The notes under the pieces are model-generated. The model did not search any database, had not been told where the DNA came from, and saw only the letters and a list, made by a program, of their open reading frames with translations. Position numbers and translations under genes: made by a program. Positions 33,225 through 45,204 of a stretch of DNA of 64,000 nt are shown one piece after another. Source of the stretch: Amborella trichopoda. Its lineage: Eukaryota; Streptophyta; Magnoliopsida; Amborellales; Amborellaceae. Each line of letters begins with the position of its first letter. The first letter of the stretch is position 1. The stretch covers positions 221,525-285,524 of the forward strand of contig NW_006498220.1 in assembly GCF_000471905.2 (NCBI RefSeq), in the 5' to 3' direction.

Positions 33225-36200
33225 ATGGGAATGGGGAACGTGTGTTTCCTTGTGCTGCGTTATTATTATGCGATTTTGATTGTAGTTTGGCATGGGAGCA
33301 TAAGCTTGGTTGGAGGTGGAATCGCTCTTGGTACGAAGATGAGTGTGGGAGATAACCGTGTTTGGATATCGGATAATGGTACATTCGCTTTTGGTTTCCA
33401 TCCCACTAGCTCATCACCCCAACAGTTTGAGCTCGCCATATGGTTTGCAAGGCTTCCTGGTGAACGCACACTTGTATGGACCGCTAACAGGTAAGAGACA
33501 ACACCTACCTCTCTCTTTTTTTATATCTATATATATACAATGGATGGAAATTCAAATTCACATGAGCATGTGGTTTGGGGCTTGTACTATGCATGTTAGC
33601 GTCTATGGTGCTTAAAATTTTGGCGTGGTCTGTCGGAAGCGGCACCCTACGGTTTAGAGTGGGTTGGAACTGGCTCCCTAGGGTTTCGAGTCAAACTGGC
33701 CAAGTCGGTAACTTGGCTAAGCTAACTTAGCCAATTAACAAAAAATTGGAAAAATATAAATGAAAATAAAAAATTTTAAAATGTTCAAACAAAATTTAAG
33801 AACTTCAAAGTTCAAACCATTCTACAAACAAATTTTTTTTAAGGGAAAAAAAAAATCCTATTAAATTATTTACAGGGGTATTGAGCCGAGCCCAAATTGG
33901 GGAGAAATCGGATCGGGTACATGTGGGTTACAGTTTGACTGGAAGGGTTCTAAATCAAACTGCAAATTTCTTAACAACTAACGTGGTTAGGAACTGACAT
34001 TTAGATATGATATATCTCAAGTTCGATTCTTACCGCTGAACCATCCAAATGCTCTCTGGCTATCCGGTGTCAACACCGGACCGCAGAGGGTTTCGTTGGG
34101 ATTCCCAAAATCTTTTTGGGCTGCCGCGCACCATTCAAATCTTTATGGAGAGAAAGTCCAACTCTTGACCTTTGTGATGCAAACTCATGTATTATTGCTG
34201 CTGGCCCAGCCAAAGGCTTAATTTGAGAGAGAGTGAGAGAGATGGTGGGCAGTTCAGAAGAGGAGATGGGTGAAAGACTAAAATGGAGATATGGGCTGCA
34301 GCTCAGCAGATGTCTTCTCATTGATGGACGGTGATAACCTTATCATCATGGTTCATGAGGACCTCTTAGATCGTATGTATTATTTGGGGAAATTTACAAA
34401 CAAATCCATTAGAGATAAAATATTTAAACTTCTGCCCAATTGGAATCATTCCAATTCAAGACCACTATTTTTCCAATGGGTATTTTGAAATTAAAGCAAA
34501 ACATATCTCTCATAGGTATATGCATAAATTTCTCTACTAGTTATGCTATTGGGGCTTTTGTTTTTTCACTTCATGTCTTTTATTTATTTTGTTCTATTTT
34601 TAAGTTATATAAGGTCAAGGGATCACGCTTTTTTTTATATTTGATAAAAGCCGATGCAAACATCATAATATCTTCTTCTTTAAAAATTGAAGCAATTGAA
34701 ATTATGTGTGGTCCCATCACCTTGGACATAATTTGCATGGCCCACTTCTAAATCAAACCTACCTACCCGAGGAAGAAAATTTTGGTAGAAACCCAAATCT
34801 CCATCCCTCTCACACATGTCGGCTATAAACTTGTGTGAACTCACAACTATGTGTTGTTTAAAATTGTTTCATGTGGGTTAGACCGCTTTCTACATATGCG
34901 GTTCATAAAGTGTAAAGCATCCATCTTAAAGATGGACGCAAGTAGGTGTTCCATCTAAAAATAATGGAAACTAACGGTCGAAATGTTTTCTTACTAAAAT
35001 GACTTTTCTAATTTTTAAAATTTATTTATATTTTTCATATTCATGATCTCCATATTAGAGATTATATGTCTTTAAAATTAAATCTTAAAATCCATCTCAA
35101 AAATAGATTTATTAAGTGACTTGCATTTTTATATATGCGAGCTTGGCCGCACAGAAACCGGGTCCTTTAAATATTAACACGATACTTCCATTTCCTTTCA
35201 AATTGATGAGCATATATAAGGTTCTCTATAAAAATTTGTATGGTTTTTATACAAAGGGTGACGTTTACATAAGTCACCATCCTTGTAATATAAAAATCTA
35301 TGAAGATTTCTGGCGTTAAGAAACTTTCTGATAGCTTGAAAATCTATTTTTAGTTCTAATTATGAAATTTAAAATTTAAAAAATGATACAAATGGAGCAA
35401 ATCATAGCATATGAAATGCAAGTTTAGAATAATAAAAGTAGAGACAAGAAAGGTTATGATTGATGGCCAGAAAATAATAAAAAAAGTGCACTTTCGATAT
35501 CTTGGATCGATAATCCAAGAAAATTGAAAGATTGAAGAAGATCTCGCACATAGAAATAGAGCTGGGTGGGCAAAATGCAATCCATTTGAGATGGAGGGCG
35601 AAGTGGCATCTCATTATTTGATTTCTTCTTCTTAAAAGGCCTTTCTAACCTGATAGCTTTCTCTTCAGGTATTGTTTGAAGGGTAGAAATTGAATCCCAT
35701 AGGGGGTCGAAATTTAGCTTTCAAGGTTCTACAATACCCTCTCAACGTCCGCTGATTTTTTTTTGCAATTGAGCCCTAAATTTTGATTCCTCCCAATACT
35801 AGTGGCACTTCTCCTCGCATTAGCTAATGTACGCAAAAGTTTCACATTTATGTTGGCCATATTACCCAGGAAAATTTCTTCAACCTTCAGGCCTTCCAGG
35901 AAAGAAGTTCATGAGTCCAAGTTCCTCTGAACTTCCTGAGTTATGAGGCCTCTCAGATTGCTCTAACTTATCTAAATTGGATAATTATGCATGCAGCCAA
36001 ATCCCCTATTTGAAGAATCCATGGTTAGTTGGCAACCTCAGGTAATTCACTAAGCTTGATATCTAGGAATCTAGCTTTTCCAAGTGGAGGAAATAAGGAA
36101 TTTTTAAGAGGGAGAGGGAGAGGGAGAGGGAGAGGCTGGCAAGATTGTGATCTGACCCTCTGTAGGTTTCTATCAAATGTTGAAATTTTCACTGATGCGC

Positions 36201-39200
36201 GAGGGTGGGTTGTGTTTTCGTTAGTGTGAGCCGAACACCATGAATGTAAGGGAGGGATTACGTGGTATATGTGTTAAAACCTTCCAATTAATCATCTCAA
36301 TCTAGAGATGTAGATATGAAATATATTTCAAGTCTTAAAATTAGTGTATCTAGACTATCTACTTTTAAAATTTTCAAGTATTTGTAGATCAGCTAGATTT
36401 GCATAATTTGTGAGTTATAAATTTCATAATTAAGGGTATAAATGAGAGTGACCAAAAAGAATTAAAATAATTTGCCTAGCCAAAAAATATATTAATTACA
36501 ACCAACTGCTTTGAAACTACAGATTTTCTAGAATAAATAAAACATGAGTTGAGATCACATCATAAAACCAAAGTCACACTTAATCATTCTCCCTCATGTA
36601 TTTAAGGTAAGTTTTATTTGGGATAGGCTGGGCTGGCAGCCCCTTGGTCTGTGTACTTAGTAATTGAGGGTCCCAGTAAGAGAAATCCCCGGCTAAAATA
36701 TGAATGTTATTTTAAAAGCATTGCACTCATCCTATCATTTTTGAGAAATAAAAATTTGGAGGAAAAAATATTGTGGATAGAGAAAAGAAAAATGTGCTAT
36801 TCAAAATGAACATATTGAATGTGGCTCTGTCAGTGCATCACTTCAATCTTTTATACTGATAATCATAATAACAATTGTGATGGTGGGGGAGCAGAAAAAT
36901 TCCAGTGAGTAGAGATGCAGTCGTAGAGTTGGACAACAGCGGCAACCTGCAACTGATGGACGGTGACACTGTCGTGTGGATGTCAGGAACTAAGGATGTC
37001 AGTGTGGAGTCAGGGGAAATGTCAGAATCGGGAAACTTGGTCCTGCGCACTCTTAACTTCTCGGTTGTATGGCAAAGCTTCTCAGCCCCCACCGACACCC
37101 TCTTACCAGGCCAGCAGCTCACTGAGTCCCTCTACCTCACCACACTCCCCACATCATCCCAAACCTACTATTCCCTTGAAATGTTGCAAGAACCCACCTC
37201 CCTCAACCTTGCTCTCACTTACTATGCCCCTCAAATGCCTACTAATTACTCTTATTGGTCAGGCCCACAAATCTCAAATGCCACTGGTTCTGTCGTCGCT
37301 CAGCTTGATTATTCTGGTAGTTTCAGCCTCAGTTATGGCCGCCTCTCCAGTGGCCTTGTCTACATCTACCAGAATGAGAATGATGAAGAAAGAAACAACA
37401 GTTCGAGAGTTTTCCGGAGAGTCACATTGGGGAACGATGGGAACCTCCGCCTCTACAGATGGGACACAACGAATGGATCCCAGTGGGTGGTGGACTGGGC
37501 CGCAGTTTCGAGCCCCTGCGAAGTGGCAGGCTCTTGTGGCAACGGCATATGCAGCCTCGATGGCCCCAAGAGCAATGCCAGTTGTGGCTGCACCCCTGGA
37601 TATGCTGCAGTTGACCCTAGGGAGCCACACCGTGGTTGCATCGTCATCCATCAGGTGAGTTGCGGGCAGCTTATGAAGATGCATGCATTGCCACAAACAA
37701 ACTACTTCGCTGGGGACTCAATCATCGCCAACTACAGCAATGTTTCAGGTGGGACAGCATGTGGGGAGGTATGCATGTCGGACTGTAATTGCATGGCATC
37801 AGTTTATGGTCTCTCAGAGGCAAAGCCATATTGTTGGACACTGAGAAACCTCTTTTTTGGGGGGTTTCAAGACCCAGGTGCAACTATGTTTGTGAAGATT
37901 GGATCAGAGGGAGGGTCAACAACCTCTGGGTCAGGTGGGTCATCTGAAGGTGGTGGTGGTGGCGGATCGTCTACTAGGATTGCAAGGGAAAGGGTGTTAG
38001 TACTCCCGATTGCATTGTGTACAGGAGTGTTGATTGGGTTACTGTGCTTGTTGCTGCTTCATAGTGTCCGGAGGAGGAGGTTATTGAGGGCGGCAATAGA
38101 TTGCAGTGCGATTTTGATGCCTGGGGCTCCTGTGAATTTCTCCTTCCATGATCTCCAAATTGCCACCTCCAATTACTCGGAGATGCTCGGGATTGGTAAG
38201 ATGAGATATTTGTTTTCTGAGAATATTTTGGTCATAACTAGGTTTATTTGGCTTTCAAAATTATTGGAATCCATGAGGAAATTTGGGAGAAGAAAGGTAA
38301 GTTTAAAAGTTTAAAATAGAATGATGTTTTCGAATATTATTTTCTCTTTTGTGTTTGGTAAATTTTCCTTTTAAACTTCAGTACTACAACTTGCAATCCT
38401 TGTCTGCTTTTTCTTTTTTTTTCTTTTTATTTTTCTAAACCTAGAAAGATGGTTTATAGCATGCACCCAAAGCCCACTATAATGTAATTTACCAAGGCTA
38501 AAGAGCTACTAAGAAGAATTGTTATATCTAAAACTTTGGCATCAACTTTAGAATCAGCACACAAGTGTTTTCAAAAACGAAAGAACAAGATTTCCTTTTT
38601 TTTAACAGGTAAGAGTACCAACGCGTTTTTTTTTCCTTTCTTTCATGTTTTACTTTTATCACCAGGCTGTGGAGGAAAATCCCCAAGATTTAAGGTTTTA
38701 CCTGCGGGAGTGAAAGTCTTTTGGCATTGTAAAATGTCACAAAATATGAAACCAATGATGTGGTTTTTTCAAATGATATTATGTAATGAACATATTCCTT
38801 TAGGCTAAAGATCTACTTCAGACGATTTTCTCGATTTGTGATTATGGGATCCCCTTAGGTTCACTAGAAGAATATCAATAAAAAAAGTTATAGATTCGAG
38901 TTCATTGACATGATAGTTTGTTTTGGACGATCCCTTTCCAACCTCAAAACATTATCGTTTTAGGCACATATATAGTGCTTTTGAAAATTTTCTGTGTCTT
39001 GAGGCTGGATGTTAAGTTGGTTGAGGAGGCTCATCGCCAAATCTTGGGGGTTGTAAAATTACTTCGAGATCTAGTATTTTTTCCAAGTGTATAAATGTAG
39101 GGTATAATGTTTCGGCCTATATAACTTTGTTGATGCTTCAAAAAAGAAAAAAAACAGAAAAAAAAGAAAAAAAAGAAAAAAAAGAAAAAAACACACTGGC

Positions 39201-40651
39201 TTCAACAAATAGATGGATGAAATGTAAAACATAGCTCATTTTAGTACAATACCATGGACAAACAGGTGGGTTTGGAGCAGTTTACAAGGGAAGCCTAGGG
39301 GATGGCAGCTTGGTGGCAGTGAAGAAGCTTGAGAGGCATCTGCCACACGGGGAGAAGGAATTCAGGACAGAAGTCATCACAATCGGTGCCATGCATCATA
39401 TGAACTTGGTTCGCCTACGAGGCTTTTGCTCAGAAGGACTCCACAGGTAATAAATTTTCTATTATTTTAAAAAAATAATTAAAATTGCTTAGATTATCTA
39501 CCAATATTATTAAAGAGCTCAAAAATATTCCACTTGATGCTATAAGGTTCACTTTTCTAGTTCCATCCCAAAAACGCTACATCCCTAAAAAATTTGTTCA
39601 GAATTTCTAGATTACTCTTATTCAAGTTTGGAATCTTGAACAATTACATGTACTTTTGTAATATAAGTTGTTAGAACCAACAAAGAATTGGGAACACTGA
39701 AACGACCAATATACTCCTAGTTGTTAAAGGTTGCTACACAGAATTAGAGTCATTTCCATCATTTAGTAGTTACGCATTCCCAGCCTTGAACAGCTATTAG
39801 TTTTTTTTTTTATTTGGCTTGGGAGGCACTTAAATATGAATGGTTACCAAAATACATTTTGTTATTTAAGGTTACGAACCCTAGAACATGAGCAATTTGG
39901 AAATTTATTTACAAATTTTTAAAGGAAGTACTTTTATGAGATGAAATTTGAAAAGTAAATTATGTCATGGTAAATGAGTTCTTTTGTGCCCCTTACTGAT
40001 TTTTAAGATAATTGAAGACTTTTAGTGACTTTTTATCCAATTTAATTTATTATTTANNNNNNNNNNNNNNNNNNNNNNNNNNNNNNNNNNNNNNNNNNNN
40101 NNNNNNNNNNNNNNNNNNNNNNNNNNNNNNNNNNNNNNNNNNNNNNNNNNNNNNNNNNNNNNNNNNNNNNNNNNNNNNNNNNNNNNNNNNNNNNNNNNNN
40201 NNNNNNNNNNNNNNNNNNNNNNNNNNNNNNNNNNNNNNNNNNNNNNNNNNNNNNNNNNNNNNNNNNNNNNNNNNNNNNNNNNNNNNNNNNNNNNNNNNNN
40301 NNNNNNNNNNNNNNNNNNNNNNNNNNNNNNNNNNNNNNNNNNNNNNNNNNNNNNNNNNNNNNNNNNNNNNNNNNNNNNNNNNNNNNNNNNNNNNNNNNNN
40401 NNNNNNNNNNNNNNNNNNNNNNNNNNNNNNNNNNNNNNNNNNNNNNNNNNNNNNNNNNNNNNNNNNNNNNNNNNNNNNNNNNNNNNNNNNNNNNNNNNNN
40501 NNNNNNNNNNNNNNNNNNNNNNNNNNNNNNNNNNNNNNNNNNNNNNNNNNNNNNNNNNNNNNNNNNNNNNNNNNNNNNNNNNNNNNNNNNNNNNNNNNNN
40601 NNNNNNNNNNNNNNNNNNNNNNNNNNNCGACACTCTCTCTCTCCTCTCTCG

Positions 40652-40705
<54 letters not shown>

Positions 40706-42337
40706 ATTTGTCTAGAGTTAACAACTCAAAATACAAACGCTAAAAGAAGAGAACACATTCTATCATTCACTGTTTTAATAATCAACTCAAAACTATCAAC
40801 AGTCGCATCAAATCTTAGTTACTATTGCCACCAATGCTTGGAAAGAATAAATAAAAGAAAAGAGTCAAAAAATGAAAATGAGCAGCCAAATGTGTTCCTG
40901 TAGAAAAGAAAAATTATGCTCCTTCATTTGTTGAATATTTCTATGTTTTCAATGCTAATTTATGGCTTAAGAATTCATTGACTACATATTCCTTATTAAC
41001 CATATTTTTAGGTTAACTTCACACTATAATTTGTTGAGATTTCCTTTGAATTTATTTACAAATTTTTGTTAAGTGGGAGGGTTGCGAGCTTTAGATAATC
41101 AAGCCAAATTCCAAATCCCTTTCTTTTAACATTGTAGATCTAATTGTGTATTATTCTTGTGCACAGGCTTCTCGTATACGAATTCATGAAGAATGGATCC
41201 TTGGATAAATGGTTGTTTCCATCCTCTCAAAACAGAGACCGATTGCTAGATTGGAAGACCAGATTCAAAATTGCTGTAGAAACTGCACAAGGTATTGCTT
41301 ACTTTCATGAGCAATGTCGAGATCGAATCATTCACTGCGACATAAAGCCTGAAAACATACTCTTGGATGAGAACTTTTGTGCCAAGGTCTCTGATTTTGG
41401 CCTAGCTAAATTAATGGGGAGAGAGCACTCCCATGTTGTGACCATGGTGAGAGGTACCAGGGGCTACCTAGCACCAGAATGGGTGACAAATAGGGCAATC
41501 ACCGTGAAGGCAGATGTCTACAGCTATGGGATGTTGCTTCTTGAAATCATTGGTGGTCGGAGAAACCTTGACATGTCTCTTGGTGAAAATGGTTTCTTCT
41601 ATCCAGGTTGGGCCTTCCAGGTATAATAAGTCACAAGCCCATGACTTATCTAACTTGACAGTATGATATTTAGTATTGCTATCGTCAACTGCTATTTACC
41701 CAAACAAAGCTCAATTTATTCTTAAGAGATTTTGTTTTGCTTTCTTGAGAACAATAGCCTAGAAAGCCATCCAACTTTTAGAAATATGATACTAAAAAGA
41801 ACTATCAATTTATTGCTTACTCTTTCTTTGTTTCTTGTTTCCTTCGCTGTTAGACACCATGCTCGTATAAATGATAAATCAGAGCATGTCTTCTACAAAG
41901 AAAAGGAGATACTCTCTTTCTTAGGCTTTAGTAAAAATAGAGTGAATGATCGTGCTAAAGCAAAGACTTTGAACCATATGCAGGAAATGGTTAACAGATC
42001 AGGTGTGAAGGCTGTTGATAAGAGGCTCAAGGGGGTGGTGGATGAGGGTGAGGTGGTAAGGGCCTTGCATGTAGCATTTTGGTGCATACAAGACGATGTG
42101 AACATGCGGCCTCCCATGGGGATTGTGGTGAAGATATTGGAAGGCTCGATGGAGTCTGAAGAGCCTCCAATGCCTCAGTGTGTGGGAGAGATGGTGGAAG
42201 AAGGGCTGAACAATGTGTATAGAGCCATGAAGGGAGATTTTACTCCAGACTGCAGTTTTACAAACACCACCACAGCCACCAGTCTCTTAGACCAATCTGG
42301 AGCTACTTGTAGTTATTCAACTATGTCACCTAGGTAA
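33225..42337 (+). CDS. G-type lectin S-receptor-like serine/threonine protein kinase (At5g24080-like), five exons, intact
   Basis: Plasma-membrane receptor kinase. Exons: 33225-33490, 36895-38195, 39266-39446, 41167-41620 and 41984-42337. All introns are GT...AG and the phases join; total 2556 bp, 851 residues, stop TAA. Order: signal peptide (about 1-27), mannose-binding lectin-type domain with [10 protein letters not shown] and SGNLVLR, EGF-like Cys-rich segment (about 297-337, CGNGICSL), PAN-like Cys segment (about 345-425), Gly/Ser-rich linker, membrane helix (about 456-479), then kinase. Kinase motifs: GIGGFGAV loop at 522-528, Lys542 (VAVKK), HCDIKPEN with catalytic Asp641, DFG Asp659, APE Glu687. 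HCD instead of HRD makes it a non-RD kinase, a class often linked to immune signalling. The C-terminal [10 protein letters not shown] closely resembles what I recall for At5g24080. Intron 1 (3.4 kb) is full of transposon pieces and intron 3 contains an assembly gap. The ligand is unknown. The alternative start at 33231 would shorten it by two residues. Confidence 0.93.
34861..35165 (-). mobile_element. MITE-like element, copy 2 (intronic)
   Basis: About 305 bp, the reverse-oriented relative of 2496-2803, lying in intron 1 of the receptor kinase. Read on the minus strand it starts GGACCCGGTTTCTGTGCGGC and ends near ACCCACATGAAACAATTT. Confidence 0.65.
35313..35400 (+). repeat. Dispersed AT-rich repeat, 5' fragment (copy D)
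   Basis: Matches the first ~90 bp of the dispersed repeat (AGAAACTTTCTGATAGC, TAATTATGAAATTTAAAATT, ATACAAATGGAGCAAATC) and then runs straight into a LINE fragment at 35400. Confidence 0.55.
35395..35620 (+). pseudogene. LINE reverse transcriptase fragment
   Basis: Aligns by eye with 43300-43500: ATGCAAGTTTAGAATAATA, GATTGATGGCCAGAA, CACTTTCGATATCTTGGATC, ATAATCCA. It encodes the degenerate tail of a plant LINE RT (MECKF, then YLGSI in another frame). No flanking LINE sequence remains, so it is a 5'- and 3'-truncated piece in intron 1 of the kinase gene. Confidence 0.7.
36107..36137 (+). repeat. GGGAGA microsatellite
   Basis: Five GGGAGA-type hexamer copies. They create an RGRGRG run in one frame that is not a gene. 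Confidence 0.85.
36270..36440 (-). repeat. Dispersed AT-rich repeat, inverted fragment (copy E)
   Basis: Read on the minus strand: ATGAAATTTATAACTC, TCTAGCTGATCTACAAATAC, AAGACTTGAAAT, GAGATGATTAATTGGAAGG, in the same order as copies A-C. In intron 1 of the kinase gene, opposite in orientation to copy D. Confidence 0.55.
38196..39265 (+). other. Intron 2 of the receptor kinase
   Basis: Bounded by GTAAGATG and AAACAG. AT-rich, with an interrupted A-rich run (A7-8 with G spacers) at about 39140-39190. No other feature seen. Confidence 0.8.
40057..40627. other. Assembly gap (571 N) in kinase intron 3
   Basis: 571 consecutive N inside intron 3 (39447-41166). Frames reported through it are meaningless. 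The coding joins on both sides are unaffected. Confidence 0.98.
40631..40702 (+). repeat. (CT)n-(TA)n compound microsatellite
   Basis: A CT run followed by about 16 TA units abuts the N gap. Such a repeat readily explains why assembly failed here. Confidence 0.92.
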
Positions 42338-43139
42338 ATGAATCATAAATTGTTTAATTATGAACTAAAACAATTAATTGCATTCTCTTTTCTCTCCTCT
42401 CCGTCACAAGTTAGTTCGTTCTGCTAGAATGGGGATTATTGTAGTGGACAATGGATAGTCATTCATTCATTTATTTCCAAGACTCATCTTCTAGCTTGGA
42501 CCAACTCCTCAATTGATCGGCCCGTTCTACCAGTTCTAATCTCTGATGCAAAGATCTCGAATGAGGAAAGCCAAAGATTTTGTGCTCATGCAAGAGCATA
42601 GCACCCATCGGGTAAAATACAATCTGGGAATCATTTTACAGCTTTGAATTTTTGAAATATAATCTCATCAACTTAAAGACTAACTTCAATAAAAAAAAAA
42701 ATCCAAATTGCACTCTCTATGTGCTTGAAAAAAATGATGTCTTTAGATTGAACAACTCATCTTGGTTGGGTTGCGGGACATGGCTTAATCAAATCTAACA
42801 TAAATTACCTAGACACATCCCCATATAAAAAGGTTTTAAACAATGTAACATAATTTCTATAAGCAAAGTTTCACATGTGGAGTTCATAACTCAGAAAAGG
42901 CTAAAATGCAATTCAGGTTTGGGTACACCCACATAAATCCCGAGCGAACCTCTTGGGATTGTTGTGGGGTCTTACTATGTGTAGGGTGCTCTTAGAGGTA
43001 GGATTAATAAAGCGATTCTTACAAATATTCTATGCAAGCAAATATTCTACTTGTAACAAAATATAGCAAATAAATAAAAAAATAAGCAACTATGATGGGA
43101 AATAGAAAAAAAAAATTAAAATTTCTATTATTTTTATTA
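42338..43139 (+). other. 3' flank of the receptor kinase
   Basis: Should hold the 3' untranslated region. AT-rich, with no further gene and no unmistakable polyadenylation signal. Confidence 0.4.
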
Positions 43140-43706
43140 CTCTATTTATTTTACCTTACAGGATGAGGTACTGTGGTCCATGTTGTTCACAAATGACATT
43201 TTTTATCGATAAGACTAGAAACGACATCAACACAAAGCTAGAACTTTGAGGGATGTTCTAGAATCCAAATGTTTTAAAATTAGCCAGAGTAAGACAAAGT
43301 ATATAGAATGCAAGTTTAGTAATAATAGGAGTAAAGACAATGAAGTAGTTAAGATTGATAGCCAGGAAGTACAAAAAATCGCACTTTCCATATCTTGGGT
43401 CGATAATTCCAGATAATAGAGAGATTAACGAAGATGTTGCATACATAATTAAATCTGGGTGACCAAAGCAGAGATGTGCAATTGGAATTTTATATGATTG
43501 CCGCATGCCAATAAAGCTAAAGAACAAGTTCTATAGGATAGCAGTGAGACCAACTTTGCTCTACAGGGTAGAATGTTGGGCGGACAAAAAGCAATATACC
43601 CATAAAATACGTGTAGCAGAGATGAAAATTTTGAGATGGATGAGTGGCAAGACAAGAAGGGATATAGTTCAAAATGAATCCATTCAAGAAAATTTACATG
43701 TGGCAC
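43140..43706 (+). pseudogene. LINE reverse transcriptase remnant, left part (interrupted by the Tat element)
   Basis: Plant LINE RT C-terminal region. VLWSMLFTNDI near 43170 occupies the position of the catalytic FADD box (aspartates lost). It is followed by RDVLESKCFKISQSKTKYIECKFS and, from 43505, MPIKLKNKFYRIAVRPTLLYRVECWA, KIRVAEMKILRWMSGKTRRD and ENLHVAL. The frame stops at the Tat insertion point and continues at 62176. Confidence 0.85.
43702..43706. repeat. Left target-site duplication of the Tat element
   Basis: GGCAC immediately left of the LTR. TGCAC at 62171-62175 immediately follows the other LTR. A 4/5 match of the right length for a gypsy integrase, and joining the flanks there restores LINE coding order. 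Confidence 0.75.
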
Positions 43707-44479
43707 TGGTTAGGTGCCTCGATCTCGCCCTCCGGATCCATTGAGGATCGGGCGGCACGTGTCTCAGGTTTCGAGGGAAGACCCGAGACGTTTTTGATGT
43801 CACTCTCTTGGGAACGTCGTTCGAGAAGGGGGGCAAGTGTTACCAACAGGCGAGAGAGGAATTTAAGGTGGGTTCGGGACTTACTCGAGCTGGCTTGCTT
43901 GGGCGCCCTCTTAGATTGGTTCGGAATCGCCTCCCTTGGCTTGTATTCTTCTGTTTTCTGCAATCACACACATATGGCAAAGGTTATAAGACAGATGGGT
44001 CAGACCTCATCCTTTTCCTCTTTGATGAACGTACACAAGCATGCACATCCAAAAATAAGAAGAGAAAAATAAGAGAAGAAAGACAGGGGAGAGAAGAATT
44101 AGACTGAGTGAGAGGATCAGAGCGGTGACTAAGCTGGTGAATAATTGGCCTGAAGTGGTAGCCAAACAGGCTCGGTAACTAACACCGGCTCACAAGATTA
44201 CTACTAGACATCATTACCAATACTGACTAGCTAAGCACGATGGTTAATCTATCGCCGCAATAAAGTGGGCCAAGTAGTCCTGACACAACAACATTACGGC
44301 TAGATGATAGGACTACCATGAGAGGTTAACCTCAATCCCTCTTAGTCGAATGAAAGAATAACATAATGATGGTCATGAGGAAAGAATAAGAAATGAAATA
44401 AGAGAAGAAGGGAACAGAAGGAAGGAGGGACAAGAAAGGAAGAGAACAGTATGAAAGGCGATAGAATAAAGGAGAGAGA

Positions 44480-45200
44480 GGGATGAAAGATGCAGTCGGC
44501 GCTAGGCATTGCCTATTGTGTTAGAAGGAAGAGAGAGAAACTGCAGTCGACGTTAGGCTTCACCAACTGTGTTATACAGAGGAGAAGAGAGAGAAGATAC
44601 AGTTGGCGTTAGGCTTCACCGACTGTGTCAGAAGAAGAGAGAGAAGATACAGTTGGCGTTAGGCTTCACCGACTGTGTCAGAAGTAGAGAGAGAAAATAC
44701 AGCCAGCGCTAGGCTTCACTGACTGTGTCAGAAGAAAAGAGAGAAGATACAGTCGGCACTAGGCTTCACCGACTGTGCTAAAAGAGAAGAAAGGGAGAGA
44801 CCCAACCGACGCTAAGCTTGCGCTGGATATGATGAAAGAAAAGCAAGAGAGAGAGATCGAGCCGACACTAGGCTTCGCTATGACAGAAGAGAAGAAAGAG
44901 AGAAACCTATCCAGCGCTAGGCTAGCGCCGGTTGTGATGAAAGAAAAGGAAGAGTGGAAAATCGAACCAGCGCTAGGCTTCGTCGACTGTTACTGAACAG
45001 AGAGAGAGAGAAAATCGAGCCGACGCTAAGCTTTGTCAACTATGACAGAAAAAGAGAGAAAAATTCAGTCGGCACTAGGCTTCGCCGACTGCAAAAGAAG
45101 AGAAGGAGAGAGAAAAATCCATCCGACGTTAGACTTCACCGACAACAACAAAAGAGAAGGAGAGAGAAAAATCCTACCGGTGCTAAGCTTCACCTACTGC
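44480..45200 (-). repeat. ~50-bp stem-loop tandem array in the 3' LTR
   Basis: About 14 units of CAGTCGGCGCTAGGCTTCAC, CGACTGTG, then a purine spacer (AGAAGAGAGAGAA). CAGTCGG and CCGACTG are reverse complements separated by about 12 bases, so each unit could fold into a hairpin. Degenerates toward 45200 and passes into pure GA-rich sequence. Confidence 0.88.
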
Positions 45201-45204
45201 AATA

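Larger units (their letters stand above)
33491..36894 (+). other. Intron 1 of the receptor kinase, loaded with transposon fragments
   Basis: Donor CAG/GTAAGAG at 33490/33491 and acceptor GGAGCAG ending at 36894. It contains a MITE-like element, two pieces of the dispersed AT-rich repeat in opposite orientations, a LINE fragment and a GGGAGA microsatellite. No exon-like coding sequence lies within. Confidence 0.85.

Noticed and set aside
36963..37658. 231-codon plus-strand frame overlapping the kinase exon
   Set aside because: Shadow frame of exon 2; the kinase frame has clear domains and consistent splicing.
40012..40743. Frames of over 200 codons spanning the N gap
   Set aside because: Made of undetermined bases.
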